Source: Lachnospiraceae bacterium
GTDB lineage: Bacteria > Bacillota > Clostridia > Lachnospirales > Lachnospiraceae
Assembly (NCBI GenBank): GCA_017620255.1
Contig: JAFZQU010000001.1
Coordinates: 1 to 64,000 of the forward strand
DNA: 64,000 bases
Reading direction: 5' to 3'
Shown in pieces: positions 9,933-17,995 of the stretch. Position numbers and translations under genes: made by a program. The notes below the pieces were generated by a model, which did not search any database, was not told where the DNA came from, and saw only the letters and a list, made by a program, of their open reading frames with translations. The number at the start of each line of letters is the position of its first letter. Within the stretch, counting starts at the first letter, position 1.

Positions 9933-11342
9933 ATGTCCTTTACCAGTCTGTTTTTTCTGTTTGTATTCCTGCCGGTTGCCCTGTTTGTATATTATGCAGC
10001 AAATGAAAAAGCCAGAGACTACGTTTTGGTAGTCTTTAGCTTGTTTTTTTACGCTTTTTGCAGTGCGCATTACCTGTTTCTCTTTCTTTTCTCCGCCGCA
10101 CTGACTGTTGTGACCGGCAGGGTTCTGAACAGAACGCAGGGTAAGCGCCTTAGGGTGTTCTGGCTCGTCTTCGGCATCCTTGCCAATCTCGGTATTCTTT
10201 TCTATTACAAATATGCAGGGTTCACCCTGTCAACGCTCAGCCGGATCTTCCCGGTCAGTCTGCAGATCGGGCAGCTGGCCCTTCCGGCCGGGATCTCGTT
10301 CTACACCTTTAAAGCGGTATCCTATCTGGCGGATGTATACAGCGGAAACGCAGATCTTTCCGGGAACGGGATGATCAAGGACATGCTTTATCTAACGGTC
10401 TTTACCCAGCTTCCGCAGGGACCGCTTAGCCGTTACAGGGACTTTTGCGGGGAATCCAAGCCCTTCTTTGATACAGCCCTGTTTTCGGGCGGTGTTTACC
10501 GGTTCATGATCGGATTCAACAAGAAGGTCATTCTGGCCAACATCCTGGCAAATATCACGGATGAAGTATATGCGACACCGGTTTCAAACTGCGCGACGGG
10601 CTTTGTCTGGCTGGGTTCGGTCTGCTATTCATTACAGCTGTTATTTGATTTTGCCGGATATTCCGATATGGCGGTCGGATTGTCTGAAATGTTCGGCTTG
10701 CGCTGCATGGAGAACTTCCGGTATCCCTATATGACCGAGTCGGTCTCTAAATTCTGGCGCAGGTGGCATATCTCCCTGGGCGCGTGGTTCAGGGACTATG
10801 TATATATTCCGATGGGCGGCAGCCGGACGAAAAAATGGAGGATCTATTTCAATCTGTTCGTCGTCTGGGCTTTGACGGGGATCTGGCATGGCGCCGCGTG
10901 GAATTTCATTGCATGGGGGCTCGGCTATTTTGTTGCGATCGCCTTCGAACGCGCAACCGGCCTGCCTGACAGGCTGAAGAGCAAAGCGGGACGGATCATA
11001 TACCGTATCCTTGCGCTTTTGTTCATCAACTTCCAGTGGGTGCTGTTCCGCGCGCCCTCGATCAGAACGGGCCTTGGCATGATCAAAAGGATGCTGATCC
11101 CATCCGGCGATCCGGTGACCGCAAGACGTGCACTGATCCTGCTTTCGGACAACGCAGCGATCATTCTGATCGCACTGCTGCTTTGTTTCCCGGTTGTTCC
11201 CCGGCTGCATGAGAAGTGCACGGGGCGGGGGCAGACGGTGCTTCGCATCGCGGAAACGGTACTGGTATTTGCCGTGTTCCTCTGGGCCGTTTCTTTTGTG
11301 GTGGCCGGGAACAACAATCCGTTCGCATATGCGAATTTCTGA
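9933..11342 (+). CDS. MBOAT-family O-acyltransferase (AlgI/DltB-like)
   Basis: This 469-residue multi-spanning membrane enzyme moves acyl groups across the membrane onto extracellular glycopolymers. The invariant MBOAT histidine is H319 in GIWHGAAW, and a second conserved histidine is H279 in RRWHISLG. The N-terminus (FTSLFFLFVFLPV) and PAGISFYTFK are typical of AlgI-type members. The ATG at 9933 has a good AGGAG ribosome site, 11 bases after the glycosyltransferase stop. AlgI-type enzymes normally have an AlgX/AlgJ or DHHW-type partner next to them. Here the neighbour is an AT-rich insert, and a GC-matched DHHW protein lies on its far side (17996). The probable donor is acetyl, by analogy with AlgI. 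Confidence 0.93.
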   Translation: MSFTSLFFLFVFLPVALFVYYAANEKARDYVLVVFSLFFYAFCSAHYLFLFLFSAALTVVTGRVLNRTQGKRLRVFWLVFGILANLGILFYYKYAGFTLSTLSRIFPVSLQIGQLALPAGISFYTFKAVSYLADVYSGNADLSGNGMIKDMLYLTVFTQLPQGPLSRYRDFCGESKPFFDTALFSGGVYRFMIGFNKKVILANILANITDEVYATPVSNCATGFVWLGSVCYSLQLLFDFAGYSDMAVGLSEMFGLRCMENFRYPYMTESVSKFWRRWHISLGAWFRDYVYIPMGGSRTKKWRIYFNLFVVWALTGIWHGAAWNFIAWGLGYFVAIAFERATGLPDRLKSKAGRIIYRILALLFINFQWVLFRAPSIRTGLGMIKRMLIPSGDPVTARRALILLSDNAAIILIALLLCFPVVPRLHEKCTGRGQTVLRIAETVLVFAVFLWAVSFVVAGNNNPFAYANF

Positions 11343-11396
11343 CAGACCGATAGGAAAGAATAAAAAGAATAATAACTGAAAACAGAAAACAAGCAT

Positions 11397-11434
11397 AAAA
11401 GCAGGTGCACAACAGGAATTCACGTTGCTTTTTT
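11397..11434 (+). terminator. Possible rho-independent terminator
   Basis: AAAAGCA pairs with TGCTTTT (7 bp), extended by GTG/CAC after a small internal loop, with a 13-base apical loop and a run of six T. It would end the operon that finishes with the first MBOAT gene. The internal loop makes it imperfect. Confidence 0.4.
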
Positions 11435-11546
11435 ACAATAGTAGCGTTAATATTTGCTATAAAAGGATTCTCGCCGGTTATTTTGAAATACGCAATCAAT
11501 TGAACAATCTTTAAAGGCGAATGTGTGGTTTGTGAGGTACAGTTAA

Positions 11547-13337
11547 GTGAGAGAACTAGAATATCCGTTTGATGCCGGATTTATTGTGACGCAGAAGAAA
11601 AAAATAAAGAGACGGTTGCTGGAGCAGATCAAAGATACGCATTCATCCTGTATTCCGACACGTGTGGCTGTTTTGGGTGGAGGAACTACAACGGATGTGA
11701 AAGATTGTATCGAACTGTTTCTGCTTCACTGCGGAATTGAACCGGTTTTCTATGAATCCGAGTATAACCGGTATTATCAAGATGCGGTTTTCTCGAATGA
11801 TGAATTAGACAGTTTTCATCCTGATTTTGTGTACATATGCACATCCAATCACAATATTACCGAGTACCCGGCTATCACGGATTCATCTGAATATATAGAT
11901 GGATTGGTATCGAATGAGATTTCTAAGTTTACGGCTATCTGGGATGCACTCTTTCAGCGGTTTCATTGTGTGATCATTCAGAATAATTTTGATATGCCAT
12001 ATCTGCGACCGCTTGGTAATCGTGAGGCCTGGGACATACATGGCGGAGTTCATTTTCTTTCCAGGATTAACATGGCATTTGCAGAATATGCGCAGACCCA
12101 TGAAGGTTTATATATTTGCGATCTAAATTGGATTTCTTCCGATTATGGTCTGAAAGAATGGGCAGACCCTTACTTTTGGTATATGTACAAGTATGCAATG
12201 GCATTGGAGGCGATTCCATATTTATCATACAATGTAGCAAATATTATAAAATCGTTACTCGGGAAGAACATGAAAGCCATTGTAACTGATCTTGATAATA
12301 CTCTTTGGGGAGGAGTGATAGGTGACGATGGAGTCGAAAATATCTCATTAGGCTCCGAAGGATCGAAAGATCAGGCTTATCAAGCCTTTCAACGCTATCT
12401 GAAAAGATTACAGACACAGGGGATACTGCTAAATATAGACTCAAAAAACGACTATGAAAATGCTTTGGCAGGGCTTGAGCATCCTGACAGCATATTGAAA
12501 AAAGATGATTTCATTGATATAAGAGCCAATTGGGACCCCAAAGATACGAATTTTTTGGAGATTGCAAAAACACTTAATCTCCTGCCGGAAAGTATGGTAT
12601 TTATTGACGACAATCCGGCAGAACGGCACATTGTCAGGGAACAGATTCCAGGCGCAAAGGTCCCTGAATTGACAGAGATCTCTTATTTTGCAGCCACAGT
12701 GGATCGATCCGGTTTCTTTGAGGTGACAAATTTTTCCGCAGACGATCTGGATCGCAATATCATGTATCAGGATAATGCTAAACGGGCCCGATTTGAAAAA
12801 ACATTCTCTGACTATGGAGAATATCTCCTTTCATTGGAAATGAAAGCAAAGATCCGCCCCTTTGAATCTCTGTATCTGGCTAGAATTGCGCAACTTACCA
12901 ACAAATCAAATCAGTTTAATCTTACCACGCGGCGATATACACGGGAAGAAATAGAAATCGTTTCCGAGGATCCTCAATATATAACATTATATGGAAAACT
13001 GGAGGACAGATTCGGTGATAATGGAGTGGTCAGTGTGCTTATTGCTCACTGCGGTGACGACAAGTGCCAGGTTGATCTGTGGCTGATGAGTTGCCGCGTC
13101 CTCAAGCGCGATATGGAATGTGCTATGATGGACGCATTGGTATCTGAGTGTAAAAAACGTAAAATAGGTGAAATCATCGGATTCTATTATCCCACAAAGA
13201 AAAACGGAATGGTCAGATTATTTTATGAAGAACGCGGTTTTACAAAGATTGAAGAGGATGAAAATGGTAATACCGTGTGGAAACTTGAGATCAATGAATC
13301 AGTAGAGAAGCAGAACAAATATATAGAGATCGTCTGA
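11547..13337 (+). CDS. FkbH-like glyceryl transferase/HAD-IIIC protein
   Basis: FkbH-type enzymes take the glyceryl group of 1,3-bisphosphoglycerate, dephosphorylate it, and load it onto an acyl carrier protein. In this 596-residue protein the N-terminal ~230 residues resemble the SGNH-like domain of the family. A HAD domain follows with nucleophile motif D248-L-D250-NTLWGG and the late acidic motif FIDDNPAER near residue 355. A GNAT-like domain occupies roughly 440-585. The GTG start at 11547 is supported by GAGGT at 11534-11538; the ATG codons nearby lack spacing. A carrier protein gene follows two genes downstream, as expected. AT-rich codon use sets it apart from 10 kb and 18 kb. The glyceryl donor role is known for the family and inferred here. 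Confidence 0.9.
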   Translation: MRELEYPFDAGFIVTQKKKIKRRLLEQIKDTHSSCIPTRVAVLGGGTTTDVKDCIELFLLHCGIEPVFYESEYNRYYQDAVFSNDELDSFHPDFVYICTSNHNITEYPAITDSSEYIDGLVSNEISKFTAIWDALFQRFHCVIIQNNFDMPYLRPLGNREAWDIHGGVHFLSRINMAFAEYAQTHEGLYICDLNWISSDYGLKEWADPYFWYMYKYAMALEAIPYLSYNVANIIKSLLGKNMKAIVTDLDNTLWGGVIGDDGVENISLGSEGSKDQAYQAFQRYLKRLQTQGILLNIDSKNDYENALAGLEHPDSILKKDDFIDIRANWDPKDTNFLEIAKTLNLLPESMVFIDDNPAERHIVREQIPGAKVPELTEISYFAATVDRSGFFEVTNFSADDLDRNIMYQDNAKRARFEKTFSDYGEYLLSLEMKAKIRPFESLYLARIAQLTNKSNQFNLTTRRYTREEIEIVSEDPQYITLYGKLEDRFGDNGVVSVLIAHCGDDKCQVDLWLMSCRVLKRDMECAMMDALVSECKKRKIGEIIGFYYPTKKNGMVRLFYEERGFTKIEEDENGNTVWKLEINESVEKQNKYIEIV

Positions 13338-13363
13338 AAACGGATAGTCGGAAGGGAGAAGAC

Positions 13364-14254
13364 ATGGACATTGTAAATCAACTGGTGCGCTATATAGGAG
13401 AAAGACATCCTATGCAGGAAAAATATCTTGAAAAGGGACTTGCCGCGCTGTCTGCAGAAGATCGTGAAGACCTTGAAAAGGTGATAGAGTTTTTCGCTGT
13501 GAAACATACTATTGAGGAGATGGGCGAAGCTTATCTTGTTTTTGTGAAAGATACGATCAACGAAACAAAATACTTCGTGGAAAATGATTATTCAAGATAT
13601 CGATATGCAACACTTTCAGAGGTGAATGGCAATGTTTACCAAAATGAAGCTTATATGTCACAATATATGCTGGGACTTCAGTTATCAGGCTATCTGTGGG
13701 ATAACCACAGACAGATTCTGCATTGGTTTAGGGAAGAGTTTTTAGGGTATGAGGGAAAAAACTATCTTGAAATAGGCCCCGGGCACGGACAATATTTTGC
13801 AGAAGCGATGAATCGCGGCAAATATGAAAACTATTACGCGATCGATCTGTCTAAGACGTCTCTCGATATGACAAAAGAGTATGTTCAAAGATTTGCAAAA
13901 GGGAGTCATTTTGAACTTGTTCATGAGAATTTTTATGATTATGATCCGAAATGCTTATTTGATGCTGTGTGTGTGAGTGAGGTTTTGGAGCATGTGGAAG
14001 ATCCGTATGTAATGATAAAGAAGATCGTTGAAATAACCGGCGAAGGTGCGCATATATACATAAATGTACCAGTCAACGCACCGGCCATCGATCATATATA
14101 TCTTTATCGAACAGTGGATGAAGTGAAGGACTTGGTGCAAAAAGCTGGTCTCAAAATCATAAAGGAGATAGCAGTAACCGGAAACGGATGGCCGATGGAA
14201 AAAGCGATCAAACATAAATCGGCGATAAATTATGCAGTGATTGCTGTAAAATAG
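13364..14254 (+). CDS. Class I SAM-dependent methyltransferase
   Basis: This 296-residue protein has an N-terminal helical part (about 1-125) and a Rossmann-fold methyltransferase domain. Motif I is LEIGPGHGQY (135-144), the acidic end of strand 2 is in YYAIDLS, and a post-motif FDAVCVSEVLEHVEDP stretch is typical of Methyltransf_11/12 enzymes. In the FkbH-MT-ACP order it could O-methylate a carrier-bound glyceryl group, as FkbG does in methoxymalonyl-ACP synthesis. I see no FkbG-specific motif, so the substrate is inference. The ATG follows GGGAG with correct spacing, 26 bases after fkbH. The next gene starts 30 bases downstream. Confidence 0.88.
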   Translation: MDIVNQLVRYIGERHPMQEKYLEKGLAALSAEDREDLEKVIEFFAVKHTIEEMGEAYLVFVKDTINETKYFVENDYSRYRYATLSEVNGNVYQNEAYMSQYMLGLQLSGYLWDNHRQILHWFREEFLGYEGKNYLEIGPGHGQYFAEAMNRGKYENYYAIDLSKTSLDMTKEYVQRFAKGSHFELVHENFYDYDPKCLFDAVCVSEVLEHVEDPYVMIKKIVEITGEGAHIYINVPVNAPAIDHIYLYRTVDEVKDLVQKAGLKIIKEIAVTGNGWPMEKAIKHKSAINYAVIAVK

Positions 14255-14284
14255 TAATAGTCAAAAGATAGGGAGGATCAAAAA

Positions 14285-14527
14285 ATGACGCGAGAAGAAG
14301 TTAACAAAACAATGGATGAGGTATTTCAGGATGTTTTTGATGATGAAGGGATTCACGTAACAGAAAGTACGACTGCCAAAGATATTGCCGACTGGGATTC
14401 CATGATGCACGTTACTCTGTGTGTGGCAATTGAGAGAAAATTCGGGATAAAATTTAATATGGATCAGGTAAACACAATGAAAAACGTAGGCGAGATGATG
14501 GATATTGTACTCTCGCAGGTTTCATGA
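14285..14527 (+). CDS. Acyl carrier protein
   Basis: This is an 80-residue, acidic, four-helix carrier protein. The 4'-phosphopantetheine attachment site is Ser39 in the motif DWDSM. Its length and the DSM/DSL-type motif fit stand-alone carriers dedicated to one pathway, not fatty-acid AcpP. It lies between a methyltransferase and a VOC protein, downstream of FkbH and upstream of an MBOAT, so it probably carries a glyceryl-derived thioester to the membrane acyltransferase. A GGAGG ribosome site precedes the ATG. Its stop overlaps the next start (ATGATG), which indicates translational coupling. A dedicated phosphopantetheinyl transferase is not in the window. Confidence 0.93.
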   Translation: MTREEVNKTMDEVFQDVFDDEGIHVTESTTAKDIADWDSMMHVTLCVAIERKFGIKFNMDQVNTMKNVGEMMDIVLSQVS

Positions 14528-14931
14528 TGCGGGTACACCACGTCGGTTGGCTGGTTAAGCGCATAGAAATAGCCGCGACGGATTTTGAAAAACTGGGTTT
14601 TTCACGGGATGGGGCGGTCTGCAGAGATACCATGCGAGGCATAGATGTACTGTTCATGTCTTGCGCTCATCAGAGAATTGAGCTTGTGAGTCCCTATTGT
14701 GAGAATTCAATTGTTGCTGATCTTATGAAGAGATATAAGAACTCACCGTATCATATGTGTCTGATCACGGATAATATTGAGCAGAGCATGAAAGATTTAG
14801 AAAAAAACGGGTTTGGAAGAATATCTGATATTGCTCCGGCACCTGCAATTGACGGTAAAAACGTAGTGTTTCTCATCAATTCGGAAATGGGGATGATCGA
14901 ATTGGTAGAGGAAACTGGAGATCGGATATGA
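14527..14931 (+). CDS. VOC-fold protein, methylmalonyl-CoA-epimerase-like
   Basis: This is a 134-residue vicinal-oxygen-chelate protein. The four metal ligands of methylmalonyl-CoA epimerase appear conserved: H5 in HHVGW, Q49 in HQRIELV, H76 in PYHMCL and E125 in GMIELVE. Such enzymes epimerise the alpha carbon of acyl thioesters, which suits a carrier-bound glyceryl or methoxy-acyl substrate and would set its stereochemistry. No methylmalonyl-CoA mutase or propionate gene is nearby, so the classical role is unlikely. There are two adjacent ATG codons (14524 and 14527); either could start, both overlapping the carrier gene stop. The stop overlaps the MBOAT start as ATGA. The epimerase assignment is family-based; the substrate is inferred. 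Confidence 0.75.
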   Translation: MRVHHVGWLVKRIEIAATDFEKLGFSRDGAVCRDTMRGIDVLFMSCAHQRIELVSPYCENSIVADLMKRYKNSPYHMCLITDNIEQSMKDLEKNGFGRISDIAPAPAIDGKNVVFLINSEMGMIELVEETGDRI

Positions 14932-16448
14932 CAATATTATCTTTTTCATTTTACCTGTTGGTAGGGATCAGTTTGGTGTTGTATTGGCTTTTCCCGAGAC
15001 AGTATCGTTGGGTGGTGCTCTTACTCTCAAATGGGGTAATAGCATGGCTACTTAATGACCGTTCATACGTGGCACTTGGCTTAATGTATGGTATGATCAT
15101 AGTAGCCTTTGCAGCGGGAAAACTGTTTGACTCTCTGGATGAAAAAAAAAGACTGAAAAAGTTCGTTCTGATAGCCTTTCTTCTTCTCGAGGCGGGAATT
15201 CTTCTTTTTTCCAAAGATTTTGTTTACTATCAAAACTTGCTCAGCATAAGTAGCATAAGCAGCCGTTTTGTCCCCCCGTTGGGGATATCTTACTTTACGT
15301 TGTCTCTTATAGGCTATGGATTAGACTGCTATTGGAATAAGAATCTGGTTGAAAAGAATCCTTTCAGATTCCTGTTATTTGGCAGTTATTATCCGATGCT
15401 CACTTCCGGACCGATCGTTCGATATAGAGAGGTTGGTAATGATTTGGTCAGTGTACACGCATTCTCATACGAGACGGTTTGTTTTGGATTACAGCGGATA
15501 CTCTGGGGAATGTTCAAGAAACTTGTTCTTGCAGAAAGGATCGGGATTATCGTAAATACGATTTATGGAGATCCAGCTACATATACAGGATGGTTTGTCT
15601 GGATTGCTATATTTGGCTTTCTGTTGCAGTTGTATGCGGATTTTACCGGGAGTATGGATATCATTTACGGAGTATCCGAACTATATGGGATAAAACTTCC
15701 GGAGAACTTTGACCTACCATTTATGGCAAGAAATCTGTCCGAGTTTTGGCGTAGATGGCATATAACATTAGGGGCTTGGCTGAAAAATTATATTTTCTAT
15801 CCGATCATTAAAACCGGCGCATTTCAGTCCTTTAGCCAGAAAACCATGGGTGCATTCGGAAAAAAGTGGGGACGTAAGATCCCGGTTTGGTGTGCGCTTT
15901 TCATCTCGTGGACAATCATGGGGTTTTGGCATGGCGGCACCCCGAAATTTCTGTTTGTGACACTTTGGTTCTGGTTCTGGATTGTAATCGGCGAAATGCT
16001 GGAACCATTATTTGAGAGGGTTGTCAATTCATTAAAGATCCGTACGGATTGCTTTAGTTGGCATTTGTTCCAGTCTTTAAGAACATTTGCTTTGGTATCT
16101 CTTTCCGCCGGTATTTTTAGAGCAGAATCTCTGCGTGGCGGATTGTCTATGTATAAGGGCGCCTTAATTTCAAAACAAAACCCGTGGATTCTTTTTGATT
16201 ATGATATGTGGAGCAGTTTTGGCGGCTTGACAATAGGAGATTGGTTTACTGTTCTGTTAGGGTTACTGATTCTTTGCGCGGCCGCAATAATAAGACTAAC
16301 AACGGGAAGATCAGTTAGGGAATGGGTTTTGAAACAGAATCTTGTCTTCAGATGGGGGCTTTGGTTTTTCCTGCTCTTTGCAGTGTTGATTTGGGGAAAA
16401 TACGGACCAGGATATAACACTGCGGACTTTATTTATAAAGGATTTTAA
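14928..16448 (+). CDS. MBOAT-family O-acyltransferase of the FkbH cassette
   Basis: This is a 506-residue membrane acyltransferase of the DltB/AlgI family. The catalytic histidine is H335 in GFWHGGTP, and the second conserved histidine is H278 in RRWHITLG. The N-terminus is a chain of membrane helices, and PPLGISYFTL matches the family. By analogy with DltB it would take an acyl group from the phosphopantetheine arm of the local carrier protein and pass it through the membrane to a polymer. Here the predicted cargo is glyceryl-type instead of D-alanyl. It overlaps the VOC gene by ATGA and the following SGNH-like gene by one base, so the genes are translated as a unit. Confidence 0.92.
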   Translation: MTILSFSFYLLVGISLVLYWLFPRQYRWVVLLLSNGVIAWLLNDRSYVALGLMYGMIIVAFAAGKLFDSLDEKKRLKKFVLIAFLLLEAGILLFSKDFVYYQNLLSISSISSRFVPPLGISYFTLSLIGYGLDCYWNKNLVEKNPFRFLLFGSYYPMLTSGPIVRYREVGNDLVSVHAFSYETVCFGLQRILWGMFKKLVLAERIGIIVNTIYGDPATYTGWFVWIAIFGFLLQLYADFTGSMDIIYGVSELYGIKLPENFDLPFMARNLSEFWRRWHITLGAWLKNYIFYPIIKTGAFQSFSQKTMGAFGKKWGRKIPVWCALFISWTIMGFWHGGTPKFLFVTLWFWFWIVIGEMLEPLFERVVNSLKIRTDCFSWHLFQSLRTFALVSLSAGIFRAESLRGGLSMYKGALISKQNPWILFDYDMWSSFGGLTIGDWFTVLLGLLILCAAAIIRLTTGRSVREWVLKQNLVFRWGLWFFLLFAVLIWGKYGPGYNTADFIYKGF

Positions 16449-17965
16449 TGATGCATAAACGTTTTTTTGCGAATGGTCGATGGAAAAAAGCATTGGGGGT
16501 TGTGGCATTTATCGGTGTTTTTGCGCTGATGTTCAACTATGCTACATGGATTTTTCGAACGAATGTAAACGACGATGTTGTGGGATTAGAAAACGAAGGG
16601 GATTTGGATGTCCTTTGGTTGGGCGGTTCTGTTGCCGCTCACTATTTTCAGCCGCTTCAGGCTTATCACGATTATGGATATTGTGCATATGATTTTGGCT
16701 CGAATGCATGCCGGACAGATTTTTATATAAATGAATTGGCTTATGCAAGGCGTATACAGGACTTTGATCTATACATTGTCGATCTAAGAACTTTGGCGTT
16801 ACTTTCCGAGGAAGTCAGAGATATTGAGATTGGTTCGTGGACGAGCCAACTGGGTGTATTTAGTTTTAACCGATTTGATTCCATGTACAGGTACTATTCG
16901 AAGAGGAGACTAGAGGATGGAATTGATTGGACATCAATTGTCTTTGACATAGCCAGAACACATTCGAACACGAAAGCGCTTGCCGATGAAAGACAATGGG
17001 ACATTTTATATGGAAAACGTCAAACTGAAACGAGAGGATTTGAGACCGCTATTCAACATACCGCATTTGAAAAGCCAAATGTCGCAACAACAGAAAGGAG
17101 AACGCTTACAGATCACCAACGCGAAGTGTTTACAGACCTTTTGGATTACTGCAAAAACAAAAAAATGCAGGTGCTTTTTATTGTAAATCCATATATTGTT
17201 TCTAAAGAAGAATGGGAGACCTATAATTCTGCAGCAGATCTCATAGATGTATATGGATTTGACTACTTAAATACAAACGAGTATGTGGATGAGATGGGGA
17301 TAGATTTTGAGACGGATTTTGAAAATATGAACCACGTTAATTATCTGGGGTCTGTCAAATTCCATAAATGGTTCTCCAAGTATCTGAAAGAGCATTATGA
17401 TTTGCCTGACCATAGGGTGGATCCGGAGTACTCGTTTTGGGAGGATGACTATGAGAGATTCAAAAAAAACCAAGAAGACCTGACGAGCCAGATCACGGAG
17501 TTGGTGGAGTCTCATTTAGAGGCAAAAGAAACAGGTTTAAGTCTATCTCAAATGGATGATACGACGGAATGGTTAAGTGCTATAAAAAATGATAATTATA
17601 CTATTGTGCTTGCTGCTTCCGACATCATAGATGATGATGGAATGCTAGATTTATTCAGCGATTGGGAAATACAGCCGGGTGAAAACTACGTTGGCGTTTG
17701 GGAAGGGAATAGTAAAATATATGTAGGGCAGTCTAATGAAACAGAAGAATATGAAGGACTATTTTCAGCTTCATCTCCTATACCGCAGCAATCATACGGA
17801 GCTTATGCCGGAGATGATGGAACTGCGATTTCAGTTAATGGAATTGTACAGGATCTTCCGCCTGGGCAGATAAAAGTGGTGGTTTTTGACGTTAATTACC
17901 AGAGGGTTTGGGATTCTGTTGCTTTGGTACAGGAAAACAACAGGGGATTTACCCTTTACAGATAG
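16448..17965 (+). CDS. SGNH/DltD-like membrane-anchored protein with C-terminal beta domain
   Basis: This is a 505-residue protein with one N-terminal membrane helix (about 14-33) and an extracytoplasmic SGNH-like domain. The first block is WLGGSVAAHYFQP near residue 60; the late block is NHVNYLGSVKF near residue 298. A segment LPDHRVDPEYSFW just after it is shared with the protein at 39214 (LTDHRNDPAYVKVW), so both belong to one MBOAT-partner family. Residues from about 370 to the end form an extra beta-rich domain (ISVNGIVQDLPPG, KVVVFDV) that recalls ILEI-type domains found on surface-glycan enzymes; that likeness is tentative. It probably accepts the acyl group from MBOAT and places it on the polymer. 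The stop ends the AT-rich cassette. Confidence 0.75.
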   Translation: MMHKRFFANGRWKKALGVVAFIGVFALMFNYATWIFRTNVNDDVVGLENEGDLDVLWLGGSVAAHYFQPLQAYHDYGYCAYDFGSNACRTDFYINELAYARRIQDFDLYIVDLRTLALLSEEVRDIEIGSWTSQLGVFSFNRFDSMYRYYSKRRLEDGIDWTSIVFDIARTHSNTKALADERQWDILYGKRQTETRGFETAIQHTAFEKPNVATTERRTLTDHQREVFTDLLDYCKNKKMQVLFIVNPYIVSKEEWETYNSAADLIDVYGFDYLNTNEYVDEMGIDFETDFENMNHVNYLGSVKFHKWFSKYLKEHYDLPDHRVDPEYSFWEDDYERFKKNQEDLTSQITELVESHLEAKETGLSLSQMDDTTEWLSAIKNDNYTIVLAASDIIDDDGMLDLFSDWEIQPGENYVGVWEGNSKIYVGQSNETEEYEGLFSASSPIPQQSYGAYAGDDGTAISVNGIVQDLPPGQIKVVVFDVNYQRVWDSVALVQENNRGFTLYR

Positions 17966-17995
17966 TCTGTGAGAGGTTATCCTTAGGGAGTTTGC

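Larger units (their letters stand above)
11343..17965 (+). other. AT-rich inserted cassette (acyl-carrier/MBOAT island)
   Basis: Base composition drops sharply here. Hand counts of single 60-base lines give about 58% GC at 10741, 42% at 12061, 30% at 17161 and 60% at 18061. All six genes run on the plus strand with tight spacing and form one functional set: FkbH, methyltransferase, carrier protein, VOC protein, MBOAT, SGNH-like. No integrase, transposase or flanking direct repeat was recognised. Horizontal acquisition into a surface-polymer locus is inferred from composition and from the separation of an MBOAT gene from a likely DHHW partner. Confidence 0.7.

Noticed and set aside
11343-11546. 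Promoter for the FkbH cassette
   Set aside because: Several AT-rich hexamers are present (for example TTGCTT/TAATAT and TTGAAA), but none forms a convincing -35/-10 pair, so no promoter was called.
14527-14931. Antibiotic-resistance or glyoxalase I role for the VOC protein
   Set aside because: The metal-ligand pattern and coupling to a carrier protein fit an acyl-thioester epimerase better.
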